Shown piece after piece: positions 43,385 through 52,073 of a stretch of DNA of 64,000 nucleotides (positions are counted from its first letter, which is position 1; every line of letters starts with the position of its first letter). The DNA lies in contig NZ_JAVDPW010000015.1 of assembly GCF_031453975.1 (NCBI RefSeq), positions 91,929 through 155,928 of the forward strand. Reading direction: 5' to 3'. The notes under the pieces are model-generated. The model was given only the letters and a program-made list of their open reading frames with translations. It had not been told where the DNA came from and did no database searches. A program made the position numbers and the translations under genes. Source of the DNA: Inquilinus ginsengisoli_A (GTDB taxonomy: Bacteria > Pseudomonadota > Alphaproteobacteria > DSM-16000 > Inquilinaceae).

Positions 43385-44092
43385 ATGAGTCAGCCCCATA
43401 TCGCGGTCGTCGACGACGATGCCTTCCAGCGGCGGGTGCTCGAGGAATATCTGACGCGGCAGGGCTATCGCGTGACCGGGGTCGAGGGCGGGGCCGAACT
43501 GCGCAAGCTGCTGGCCCGACGCAATCCGCTGGACCTCGTCCTGCTCGATGTCCACATGCCGGGTGAGGACGGCTTCGCGGTGGCCCGCTTTCTGCGGGAA
43601 CGCGGCAATGTCGCGATCATCATGGTGACGGCCGCCACCGACACGGTCGACCGCGTGGTCGGGCTGGAGACCGGCGCCGACGACTACGTCACCAAGCCCT
43701 ATGAGCCTCGCGAGCTGGTGGCGCGGATCAAGAGTGTGCTGCGCCGGTCCGGTGGGCGCGCCAATACGGCCCCGGACGGATGCCTGCGCTTCGGGCGCTG
43801 CATCCTCGACCTGGCGGCCCGCCGGTTGACGACGCTGGAGGGCGACGGCGTCGCCCTGGCGGCATCGGAGTTCGCGCTGCTGAAGGTGTTCGCCCAGCAT
43901 CCGAACCAGGTCCTCAGCCGGGACCGCCTGCTGGACCTGACCAGCAACCGGGAGATGGAGCCGTTCGATCGCTCGATCGACCTGCGGATCACGCGGATCC
44001 GCCGCAAGATCGAGATGGACCCCACCAAGCCCGAGGTGATCCGGACCGTGCGGGGCGCCGGGTACATGTTCGCGCCGGATCCGGGATACTGA
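43385..44092 (+). CDS. OmpR family response regulator
   Basis: A 235-residue regulator with an N-terminal receiver (phospho-acceptor Asp55 in LVLLDVHMPGEDG; acidic Asp10-Asp11; lysine in VTKPYEP) and a C-terminal winged helix (about 130-233; ASEFALLKVFAQHPNQVLSRDRLLD, then RSIDLRITRIRRKIE and VRGAGYMF). It resembles TorR/ArcA-type regulators. ATG 43385 (MSQPHIAVVDDD) is preferred over 43349 and earlier starts on family length. It precedes the hybrid kinase by 36 bases and is the candidate reader of the GATAC elements. Confidence 0.92.
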   Translation: MSQPHIAVVDDDAFQRRVLEEYLTRQGYRVTGVEGGAELRKLLARRNPLDLVLLDVHMPGEDGFAVARFLRERGNVAIIMVTAATDTVDRVVGLETGADDYVTKPYEPRELVARIKSVLRRSGGRANTAPDGCLRFGRCILDLAARRLTTLEGDGVALAASEFALLKVFAQHPNQVLSRDRLLDLTSNREMEPFDRSIDLRITRIRRKIEMDPTKPEVIRTVRGAGYMFAPDPGY

Positions 44093-44128
44093 GCCCGGTC
44101 GCGCGATGGCCGAGAAAGGGCGGATACC

Positions 44129-46591
44129 ATGACGGCGAAGGCGCAGCCGGACGATTTCCTGATCCTCGACGACGACGCGCCCGAGGAGATCCCCAAAGAG
44201 GCGTCCGGCCGCGCCGAACCGTGGCGCGTGCTGATCGTCGACGACGACCCCGAGGTGCACCAGATCACCCGGCTGATCCTCGACGGCTTCAGCTTCTCCG
44301 GCCGCGGCGTGGCGTTGATCGACGCCTATTCCGCGGCCGAGGCGATGGACATCCTGCGCCGGACCGAGAACGTGGCGCTGGTCCTGCTGGACGTGGTGAT
44401 GGAGACGGACGACGCCGGGCTGCGATTCGCCCGCTGGATCCGCGGCGTGCTCGGCAACAGCATGGTGCGCATCGTGCTGCGGACCGGGCAGCCGGGCCAG
44501 GCGCCGGAGCAGGAGGTGATCGTCGCCTATGACATCAACGACTACAAGGCGAAGACCGAACTGACGCAGACCCGGCTGTTCACCACCCTGGTCGCCGCAC
44601 TGCGGTCCTATGAGCAGATCCGCACCATCGAGGACGGCCGCAAGACGCTGGCCCAGGCCAATGACGTGCTGGAGCACGCCGTCGCCGAACGCACTGCGGA
44701 GCTGCGCGAGAGCGAGCGGCTGCTGCGCGACATCCTCGACCGCAGCCCGATCAGCATCGCCATCTATGGCCGCGACGGGAACTTCCTGTTCGCGAACCAG
44801 CGCCATGTCGACCTGTTCGGCCTGGCCGGGCAGACCATGGCACGGCGGAATCCGCGCGGCCTCTACGCCGATCCCGGCGACGCTGCCCGGCTGGAGGCGA
44901 CGCTGCGCCAGGACGGGCTGGTGCATGATGCCGAGGTCGAGTTCCGCACCGGGGAAGGCGGCCGCTTCTGGGGGCTGCTGTCGCTCGAGCGTATCGCCTT
45001 CGAGGGCCAGTCCGGCACCATCGCCTGGACCTACGATATCACCGAACGCCGCCTCGCCGAACAGGTGATGGCCGAAGCGCGCCAGGCGGCGGAGGCCTCG
45101 GCCCGGGCCAAATCCGAATTCCTCGCGGTGATGAGCCATGAGATCCGCACGCCGATGAACGGCGTGCTGGGCATGCTGGAGGTGATGGAGCAGTCGCGGC
45201 TCGACGAGGGCCAGCGCCAGTCGCTGCAGCTCATCCGCGAATCCGCGCGGTCGCTGCTGCGCATCGTCAACGACATCCTCGACTTCTCGAAGATCGAGGC
45301 CGGTCGGCTGGACCTCGAATGGATGCCGGTCTCGATCCGCACCGCGATCGCCGGCCTGGTCGACATGCTGGCCCCGCAGGCGCGCGACAAGGGGCTGGTC
45401 CTGACCGCCGCGACCGACCCGACGATTCCGGATCCGGTGCTGGCCGACCCGGTCAGGCTGCGCCAGATCCTGCTGAACCTCGCCGGCAACGCGATCAAGT
45501 TCACCGAACGCGGCAGCGTCCGCATCGAGGCCGCGCTGGCCCGGCACGAGGCCGGACGCGCCCGGATCTCGATTGCCGTCATCGACACCGGCATCGGCAT
45601 CAGCGCGATCGAGCAGGAGCGCCTGTTCCAGCCCTTCTCGCAGGCGGATGCCTCGACCACGCGCCGCTTCGGCGGCACCGGCTTGGGCCTGTCGATCGCG
45701 CGGCGGCTGGCGACCATGATGGGCGGCGACATCACGGTGGACAGCGTGCCCGGCCGGGGCGCGACCTTCCGGCTCACGCTCGACCTCGCCGTGGCACAGG
45801 CGGAGGATGCGGAGATCGCGCCCGCCCGCGCCGCCACTCTGCCGGCCGCGACCGACATCGACCAGGCGCGCCGGGACGGCCGGCTGGTCCTGGTGGTCGA
45901 CGACCATCCGGTGAACCGGCAGGTGCTGGTCCGGCAGCTGCAGCTTCTCGGCTACGCCGCCGACACGGCGGCGGACGGGGTGGAGGCGCTGGCGGCCTGG
46001 GCTGCGGGCCCCTACGCCCTGGTCCTGACCGACTGCCACATGCCGTCCTTGGATGGCTTCGAGCTGACGCGGCGGATCCGTGAGGCGGAGCGGGCCGGCC
46101 GGCGGCGGATTCCAATCGTGGCGGTCACGGCCAATGTGCTGGCCGGCGAGGCCGAGCGCTGCCGCGCCGCGGGAATGGACGACTATGTCGGCAAGCCGGT
46201 CCAGCTCGCCCGGCTGCAGGAGGTGCTGCAGCGTTGGTTCCCGTCCGAGGATCCCGGCCGGGGCAGGGCGATCGACCCGGCCGCGCTGTCCGGGCTGTTC
46301 GGGGACGATACGGCGACGATCGCCGCCATGCTGGCCGACTTCCTCGTCTCCGCCGAGGCGTCCGCGGCGGCGATCGCCCGGGCGGTCGCCGGCGGGTGGC
46401 GCCCGGATGTCGTGGCCGAGGCGCACCGGCTGAAGGGCGCGGCCCGCATCGTCGGCGCGGCGGTTCTGGGCGATGCCGCCGAGGCGCTGGAGAGTGCCGC
46501 GGCTGCGGATGCGCCCGACCTGGCCGGACCGGCGCAGCGCGTCGAGGCGGAGATCCGGCGGGTCCAGTCGGACATCGCCGGCCATTCCTGA
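44129..46591 (+). CDS. Hybrid histidine kinase: receiver-PAS-HisKA-HATPase-receiver-HPt
   Basis: An 820-residue cytoplasmic phosphorelay kinase. An N-terminal receiver (about 33-165; Asp88 in LLDVVMETDD) of the type usually followed by DUF3369 carries INDYKAKTELT; then a coiled coil, a PAS domain (about 200-310), HisKA with His337 (MSHEIRTPMNG), HATPase (NLAGNAIKFT, DTGIGI, GTGLGLSIARRL), a second receiver (Asp635 in LTDCHMPSLDG) and a C-terminal HPt (His766 in AHRLKGAARIVGA). It follows the response regulator and precedes the RTX gene, so it is the likely kinase of that regulator through the HPt. Confidence 0.94.
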   Translation: MTAKAQPDDFLILDDDAPEEIPKEASGRAEPWRVLIVDDDPEVHQITRLILDGFSFSGRGVALIDAYSAAEAMDILRRTENVALVLLDVVMETDDAGLRFARWIRGVLGNSMVRIVLRTGQPGQAPEQEVIVAYDINDYKAKTELTQTRLFTTLVAALRSYEQIRTIEDGRKTLAQANDVLEHAVAERTAELRESERLLRDILDRSPISIAIYGRDGNFLFANQRHVDLFGLAGQTMARRNPRGLYADPGDAARLEATLRQDGLVHDAEVEFRTGEGGRFWGLLSLERIAFEGQSGTIAWTYDITERRLAEQVMAEARQAAEASARAKSEFLAVMSHEIRTPMNGVLGMLEVMEQSRLDEGQRQSLQLIRESARSLLRIVNDILDFSKIEAGRLDLEWMPVSIRTAIAGLVDMLAPQARDKGLVLTAATDPTIPDPVLADPVRLRQILLNLAGNAIKFTERGSVRIEAALARHEAGRARISIAVIDTGIGISAIEQERLFQPFSQADASTTRRFGGTGLGLSIARRLATMMGGDITVDSVPGRGATFRLTLDLAVAQAEDAEIAPARAATLPAATDIDQARRDGRLVLVVDDHPVNRQVLVRQLQLLGYAADTAADGVEALAAWAAGPYALVLTDCHMPSLDGFELTRRIREAERAGRRRIPIVAVTANVLAGEAERCRAAGMDDYVGKPVQLARLQEVLQRWFPSEDPGRGRAIDPAALSGLFGDDTATIAAMLADFLVSAEASAAAIARAVAGGWRPDVVAEAHRLKGAARIVGAAVLGDAAEALESAAAADAPDLAGPAQRVEAEIRRVQSDIAGHS

Positions 46592-46599
46592 CCGCCGGG

Positions 46600-46651
46600 G
46601 CGATACAGACGATACACATTCACCCGCCCGGCGACATCCGCCGGATACCGG
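46600..46651 (+). promoter_or_regulatory. GATAC promoter element, copy B
   Basis: GCGATACAGACGATAC (46600-46615), GCGACAT (46631-46637) and GATACCGG (46644-46651) repeat the element at 42748-42800 with unchanged internal spacing. The RTX start codon is 113 bases from its first base. The intervening sequence is only partly conserved, so the shared parts look selected. Confidence 0.75.
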
Positions 46652-46712
46652 CCGGGCCTAGTTTCCCCTTGGGCCGCCGCATGGGGTGGCCAGCTCATTC
46701 AGGGGGAAACTC

Positions 46713-48791
46713 ATGGCCACCATCAACGGCGACGACAACGACAACGTGCTCAACGGCACGACCGAAGGGGATTCGATCTCCGGCAACGGCGGCAACGACC
46801 AGATCTTCGGCGATGCGGGCAACGACTTCGTCTTTGCCGGCAACGGCAACGACCTGGTCAATGGCGGTGCCGACAACGACTTCATCGGCGGCGACGGCGG
46901 CGACGACACCCTGAACGGCGATGCCGGCAATGATACGCTGCAGGGCAGCGACGGCGCCGACACGCTGAACGGCGGCGACGGCCTCGACACTCTCGAGGGC
47001 GGCGCCGGCGCCGACATCCTCAATGGCGGGGCCGGTGTTGACAGCGTCACCTACGCCACGACCTTCGCCGGCGGTGTGACGGTGACGATCGGCGCGGTCG
47101 CCTCCGGCGGCGAGGCGCAGGGCGACGTGATCGGCGCCGATATCGAGAACATTGCCGGCACCAATGCCTTCGACGACGTCCTGACCGGATCGGCCGCGGA
47201 CAACCAGCTGGATGGCTCGGGCGGCAACGACATCCTCTCCGGCCTCGGCGGCGCCGACGTCCTCATCGGCGGCAGCGGCGACGACGACATGACCGGCGGC
47301 GCCGGCAACGACGCCATTGAAGGCGATGGTGGCAATGATATTCTCGATGGAGGCGGAGACCTCGACGCCATTTCCGGCGATGCCGGCGACGACTTCGTGC
47401 ATGGCGGCACCGGAGGCGACACCCTGTACGGCGGCGACGGCATCGACACCGTCACCTATTTCGACAGCACCGCCGGCGTCACCATCAATATGACGACGTT
47501 CGTCACGACGGGCGGCGACGCGACAGGCGATTTCGTCTCCGGCTTCGAGGACGTCATCGGCTCGGCCGGCTTCGGCGACGCGCTGACCGGCGATTCCAAC
47601 GCCAACCGCCTTGTCGGCCTGGGCGGTAACGATACCCTCGACGGCCAGGACGGCCAGGACGTCCTGCTCGGCGGCGACGGGGACGACCTGCTGATCGGCG
47701 GCACCGGCGCCGATGTGCTGGACGGCGGCGCCGGCATCGACACCCTCAACTACGGCACCAGCTTCACCCCCACCGGCGTGCGGGTCGATCTCTCATCCGG
47801 TTTGGCCGTCGGCGGCGACGCCCAGCGCGACGTGTTCTCCTCGATCGAGAACGTCATAGGCAGCTACGGCTACGCGGATGTGCTGACGGGTGATGCGGGC
47901 GCCAACGGCCTGAGCGGCCTGGGCGGCGCCGACGCGCTCTACGGCGGCGGCGGCAACGACGTGCTCGATGGCGGCCTGGGCGCGGATGTGCTGGACGGGG
48001 GCATCGGGATCGACACCGCCAGCTATGCCGCCAACACCTTCGCGGTGACGGCGAACCTCGCCACCGGGATCGGAACGGGCGAGGCCCTGGGGGACATCTA
48101 TGTCGGCATCGAGAACCTGACCGGTGGTCTGGCCGGCGACACCCTGACCGGCGACGCCGGCGCCAACCTGCTGCAGGGGCTGGCGGGCAACGATGTGCTC
48201 CGGGGCGGCCTCGGCGCCGATCGGCTCGAAGGCGGCGACGGCACCGATGCCGTGCTGTACAGCGACGGCACGGCCGGCATCGTGGTCAACCTGGCCACCG
48301 GCATCGGCACCGGCGGCAGCGCCCAGGGCGACGTCCTGGTCTCGATCGAGAACGTCTACGGCACGGGCTTTGCCGATACGATGCTCGGCAGCGCCGGCGC
48401 CAATGGCATGGTCGGCGGCGCCGGCAGCGACCAGCTGTTCGGTATGGGCGGCCAGGACACCCTGATCGGCGGCGACGGTGCGGACCGCTTCGTCTACACC
48501 GCGGCCAGCGACAGCACGGTCGCCGCGGCCGACCGCATCACCGATTTCAGCCATGCCCAGACCGATCGCATCGACCTGCACCTGATGGACGCCAACCCGG
48601 CGCTGGCCGGCGACCAGGCCTTCAGCTTCATCGGGGCCGGCGCCTTCACCAGCCATGCCGGCGAATTGCGGGCGACCGTGGCCGGGGGCATCACCACCGT
48701 CAGCGGCGACATCGACGGCAACGGCACGGCGGATTTCAGCATCGCCCTGACCGGTGCCATCACCCTCACCGCCGGCGACTTCGTGCTCTAA
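46713..48791 (+). CDS. RTX calcium-binding repeat protein, type I secreted
   Basis: A 692-residue protein made almost entirely of glycine/aspartate-rich nonapeptides (GGxGxDxLx; e.g. GGNGNDILSGLGGADVL) grouped in about eight blocks, alternating with spacers of the TYATTFAGGVTVTI type that form extra beta strands. Residues about 590-692 form a serralysin-type C-terminal secretion region (DRFVYTAASDSTVAAADRITDFSHAQTDRIDL...). It has no N-terminal signal and no recognisable catalytic domain. Calcium binding folds the repeats outside the cell. AGGGGGAA precedes ATG 46713. No ABC/HlyD/TolC exporter lies in the window. Confidence 0.93.
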   Translation: MATINGDDNDNVLNGTTEGDSISGNGGNDQIFGDAGNDFVFAGNGNDLVNGGADNDFIGGDGGDDTLNGDAGNDTLQGSDGADTLNGGDGLDTLEGGAGADILNGGAGVDSVTYATTFAGGVTVTIGAVASGGEAQGDVIGADIENIAGTNAFDDVLTGSAADNQLDGSGGNDILSGLGGADVLIGGSGDDDMTGGAGNDAIEGDGGNDILDGGGDLDAISGDAGDDFVHGGTGGDTLYGGDGIDTVTYFDSTAGVTINMTTFVTTGGDATGDFVSGFEDVIGSAGFGDALTGDSNANRLVGLGGNDTLDGQDGQDVLLGGDGDDLLIGGTGADVLDGGAGIDTLNYGTSFTPTGVRVDLSSGLAVGGDAQRDVFSSIENVIGSYGYADVLTGDAGANGLSGLGGADALYGGGGNDVLDGGLGADVLDGGIGIDTASYAANTFAVTANLATGIGTGEALGDIYVGIENLTGGLAGDTLTGDAGANLLQGLAGNDVLRGGLGADRLEGGDGTDAVLYSDGTAGIVVNLATGIGTGGSAQGDVLVSIENVYGTGFADTMLGSAGANGMVGGAGSDQLFGMGGQDTLIGGDGADRFVYTAASDSTVAAADRITDFSHAQTDRIDLHLMDANPALAGDQAFSFIGAGAFTSHAGELRATVAGGITTVSGDIDGNGTADFSIALTGAITLTAGDFVL

Positions 48792-48817
48792 GCGCGGGGG
48801 ACACTCCGGAAAAGTGC

Positions 48818-48848
48818 TTCGAGGCCGCTTCCAGGAAGCGGCCTCGAA
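48818..48848. terminator. Terminator after the RTX gene
   Basis: Perfect 15-bp arms TTCGAGGCCGCTTCC and GGAAGCGGCCTCGAA around a single base, 27 bases after the stop. A very stable hairpin; no strong T-run follows (TGCTTTG). Confidence 0.75.
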
Positions 48849-48947
48849 TGCTTTGATCCGGATGGTGTCAGAAAACCGTCTCTGTTTGCCACTAAATCAG
48901 AAAACTGCCATTCTCTCGTCCAACAAGCCCGCAGGATGGGAGGTATC

Positions 48948-50558
48948 ATGGCACCCGACGACACCGGTGGTTCGCCCGCCGATCTCTCCGCCCGGATCGA
49001 TGCGCTGTTTGCGCCCTGGGCGAAGCCGAAGTCTCCCGGCGCGGTGGTGGTGGTGCGGCGCCACGGGCGCGAGATCCATCGCGGCTGCTACGGCCTGGCC
49101 CAGCTGCCGCACCGCATCCCGCTGTCCGGCCGCAGCGTCATGCGCATCGCCTCGCAGACCAAGCAGTTCACCGTGCTGCTGGCGCTGATGCTGGAGACCG
49201 AGGGCAAGCTGTCGCTGCAGGACGACGTCCGGCGCCATCTGCCCTGGCTGCCGGAATTCCCGCGCAAAGTCACGCTGCAGCACCTCGCCGCCAACGTCTC
49301 TGGCCTGCGGGACTATGTCGAGATCATGGAGCTGGGCGGCCAGTCGCCGCTGTCGCCGGCGCCGCGCGCGATGCTGCGCCGGGTCATCCGCGAGCACGGC
49401 GGGGTGAACTTCCCGGCCGGCGACGACCTGATCTACTGCAATGCCGGCTTTCTGCTGCTGTACGAGGTGATCGAGCAGGTCGCCGGCCGCAGCTTCAACG
49501 AGCTGCTGCGCGACCGGATCACCGGCCCGCTCGGCATGAGCCAGACCCTGCTGCTGAAGCAGGATGACGAGATCGTGCCCCATCTCGCCGACCATCACAC
49601 CAAGGGGCCGGACGGGGCCTGGCGCCGCGCCTGGGCCGGCGAGGAGGCCAATGGCGATGGCGGCATCGTCTCCTCGGTCGACGACATGCTGATCTGGCTG
49701 GCCAATCTGAACGACCCGAAGGTCGGCGGCGCGGAGCTGGCGCGGATGGCCCGGCCGGGCGCCACCATCAACGGCCGGCCCAGCCCTTACGGCCTCGGGC
49801 TGGTCACGACAGAGTATCGCGGCCACCGCAGCATCGGCCATGGCGGGGCGATGGCCGGGGCCCGGTCGGAAGGGGTGCGGTTCCCCGATCTCGGCCTCGA
49901 CATCGTCATCCTGGCGAATACCGACGACATCGCGCCGTTCTCGCTGGCCCGCCGCATCGTCGACGCGGTGCTCGGTCGGCCGCCGGGGCCGCCGCATTCG
50001 GCCGAGGCCGGCGCGCACCTGGCCGCAGCCGCCGGCCTGTATCATGACGAGGCGACCGACGACGTCTTCGCCATCGCGCTGAAGGACGGCGTGCCGGTGC
50101 TCGGCGGCAATGGCGGCAAGGCGCAGGTCGAGGAGGTCGAGCCGGGGGTGTTCCAGCCCGAACGCGGCATCATCCCGCTGCGCCTCGGCCTGCGGCCGGA
50201 CGGCGACATCGATGCCGACTGGTTCGGCCGCCGGCGGCACTATCGCCGTCTGCCCGGCATGGCCCCGGCCCTGCCCGCCGATGCCGCCGGCCGCTATGGC
50301 GATCCCGCCATCGCGCTGGAGGCCGAGATCGTGCTGGAGGGAGAGACGGCCCGGCTGCGCCTCCGTTCCTCCTTCGCCGTGCTGGACGCGGTGCTGCGGC
50401 CAGTGGCGCCCGGCCTGTTGCTGGCCCGCCCAGCGACAGAGGCAGACGGACCCGAGCCGGAGGTCCCGTCCTGGCTCTGCGCCGTGCGGATACTGCCGGA
50501 TGCGATCGTCATCAACAATGACCGCACCCAGCGGCTGCGGCTGCCGCGCCTGGGATAA
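48948..50558 (+). CDS. D-aminopeptidase-like serine hydrolase (beta-lactamase fold)
   Basis: A 536-residue cytoplasmic protein with the class C beta-lactamase fold. Catalytic SxxK is Ser69-Lys72 (ASQTK), YxN is Tyr163-Asn165 (IYCNAG), and HGG is in GHGGAMAG. The order and spacing agree with D-aminopeptidase (DAP) of Ochrobactrum anthropi, as does the extra two-domain C-terminal beta-barrel part (about 340-536). DAP releases N-terminal D-amino acids from small peptides. GGGAGG before ATG 48948 fixes the start. It faces the RpiR-linked peptide operon, separated by a hairpin. Substrate is inferred by similarity; related esterases exist. Confidence 0.85.
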   Translation: MAPDDTGGSPADLSARIDALFAPWAKPKSPGAVVVVRRHGREIHRGCYGLAQLPHRIPLSGRSVMRIASQTKQFTVLLALMLETEGKLSLQDDVRRHLPWLPEFPRKVTLQHLAANVSGLRDYVEIMELGGQSPLSPAPRAMLRRVIREHGGVNFPAGDDLIYCNAGFLLLYEVIEQVAGRSFNELLRDRITGPLGMSQTLLLKQDDEIVPHLADHHTKGPDGAWRRAWAGEEANGDGGIVSSVDDMLIWLANLNDPKVGGAELARMARPGATINGRPSPYGLGLVTTEYRGHRSIGHGGAMAGARSEGVRFPDLGLDIVILANTDDIAPFSLARRIVDAVLGRPPGPPHSAEAGAHLAAAAGLYHDEATDDVFAIALKDGVPVLGGNGGKAQVEEVEPGVFQPERGIIPLRLGLRPDGDIDADWFGRRRHYRRLPGMAPALPADAAGRYGDPAIALEAEIVLEGETARLRLRSSFAVLDAVLRPVAPGLLLARPATEADGPEPEVPSWLCAVRILPDAIVINNDRTQRLRLPRLG

Positions 50559-50562
50559 GCCC

Positions 50563-50644
50563 GTAGGTTGGGTTCGCGCTTGCGAACCTAACACTCGCTC
50601 TGGCTTCGGCATGTTGGGTTCGCCCCGGGGCGAACCCAACCTAC
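50563..50644. terminator. Long inverted repeat between convergent genes
   Basis: Perfect 15-bp arms GTAGGTTGGGTTCGC (50563-50577) and GCGAACCCAACCTAC (50630-50644) with a 52-base loop that contains further inverted GCGAACC and GGTTCGCCCCGGGGCGAACC segments. Similar GTAGGTTGGGTT repeats are widespread dispersed elements in bacteria. Lies between the D-aminopeptidase-like and decarboxylase-like genes and can serve as terminator for both. Confidence 0.75.
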
Positions 50645-50650
50645 GCATCG

Positions 50651-52060
50651 TCAGGCGGCCGGCACGTCGTCGCGGACCAAATCCTCGACCGTGTCCGGCC
50701 GCCGGATCCAGGCGACGTCGCCGGCGCGGCGCAGCATCACCGCCCCGGCCCGGCGCCGGCCGCAATAGGGGAACATCTGCTCCAGCGCATAGGCGCCGAC
50801 ATCCAGCAGCGCGACGATGTCGCCCGGCGCGGTGGCGGCGGCCAGGCCGCGGTGCCGGGGCAGCCGGACCACCGCGGCCTCCAGCCCGTCATCGTCGGGC
50901 CGCGACTGTCGGAGCGCGTCGTAGAGATGCTCGCCCTCGACATCGAAGAAGCAGTCGGCGGAATCGCACAGCGGGCCGACCACGCGGAATGGCGCCTCGG
51001 CCTGGCCGACCCGGTTGGCGGTGACCATGTGGAAGTACCAGCGCACCGCCGCGGAATCGATCAGGGTGTGGTAGCCGGCATCCAGGAACAGCCAGGGCTG
51101 CGCGCCGCGGTGCTTGATGTTCTCGACCGTGGTCAGCAGCACCGCCGCATCGCCGACGATGGCGCGGCCGGGCTCGAACAGCAGCTCGACATCCGGCCCC
51201 AGTTCCTGCGCCGCCTCGGCCGCCACCCGCCCGACCATCGCCGCCGCATCCTCGGCCGCGTCGAACGCCCCCAGTCCCGCGGCGTCGCCATGGACGTAGC
51301 GCACCGGATAGCCGCCGCCGAGATTGACATGGCGCAACGGCCGCCCCAGCCAGGCGCCGATCTCCCGCGCCTGCCGGGCCATGAACCGGGTGCCGTCGCG
51401 GAAGGCGCCCGCGTCGGCGACCTGCGAGCCGATATGGCAATGCAGGCCGATGACCTCGACCGCGTCGGCGAACTCCGCGGCGATCGCTCGTGCTTCTGGC
51501 AGGTCCTCCGGCATCATGCCGAACTTGCTGTCGCTGCCGCCGGTGCGGATGCCGGGCGTGGCGCCGCCCTCGACCCCCGGCACCAGGCGCAGCGCCACCT
51601 CGGCCCGCCGGCCCATCGCCCGCGCCGTCTCGCCGATCCGCCGCAGCTCGAACGGGGAATCGACATTGATCGCCTTGATCCCCCGGCCGATCGCCTCGCC
51701 GATCTCCGCCACGGTCTTGGCCACGCCGTTGAACACGATGCGGTCCGGCACCACGCCGGCGGCCAGCGCTTTGTACAGCTCGCCGCCGGAATTGACCTCG
51801 ACGCCCAGCCCTTCGTCGCGCACCGCTGCCAGCACCGCCAGGTTCGAGCAGGCCTTGCTGGCGTAGCAGACCAGGGCGCGGGGATGGCCCGCCTCCGCCG
51901 CCTGCCGGAACCGCCGGGCGTTGCCGCGCAGCCGCGCCTCGGAGAAGACGAAGAGCGGCGTGCCATGCGCCCGGGCCAGGGCGACCAGGTCGTGGCCGTC
52001 CAGCGTCAGGTGCCCGGCCGCCGCGCCGACGCGCGGCGACACCAACTGAGAGTCGATCAT
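50651..52060 (-). CDS. Fold-type III PLP-dependent decarboxylase, LysA-like
   Basis: A 469-residue PLP enzyme of the diaminopimelate/ornithine decarboxylase family. The PLP lysine is Lys69 (CYASKACSN); HIGSQ at 209-213, GGGYPV at 248 and EPGRA at 296-300 hold the cofactor phosphate. The active-site cysteine is Cys365 in GPLCDSADCFF, where true LysA has CESGD, so the substrate may differ from meso-diaminopimelate. It is 14 bp downstream of the M81 gene and ends the RpiR-linked operon. Diaminopimelate or a related D-centre amino acid is the best guess. Confidence 0.88.
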   Translation of the reverse strand: MIDSQLVSPRVGAAAGHLTLDGHDLVALARAHGTPLFVFSEARLRGNARRFRQAAEAGHPRALVCYASKACSNLAVLAAVRDEGLGVEVNSGGELYKALAAGVVPDRIVFNGVAKTVAEIGEAIGRGIKAINVDSPFELRRIGETARAMGRRAEVALRLVPGVEGGATPGIRTGGSDSKFGMMPEDLPEARAIAAEFADAVEVIGLHCHIGSQVADAGAFRDGTRFMARQAREIGAWLGRPLRHVNLGGGYPVRYVHGDAAGLGAFDAAEDAAAMVGRVAAEAAQELGPDVELLFEPGRAIVGDAAVLLTTVENIKHRGAQPWLFLDAGYHTLIDSAAVRWYFHMVTANRVGQAEAPFRVVGPLCDSADCFFDVEGEHLYDALRQSRPDDDGLEAAVVRLPRHRGLAAATAPGDIVALLDVGAYALEQMFPYCGRRRAGAVMLRRAGDVAWIRRPDTVEDLVRDDVPAA

Positions 52061-52073
52061 GATGCGGCCCGGG

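Noticed and set aside
43274..46585. Minus-strand open frame of 1103 codons
   Set aside because: Complement of the response regulator and hybrid kinase; low-complexity translation with no motifs.
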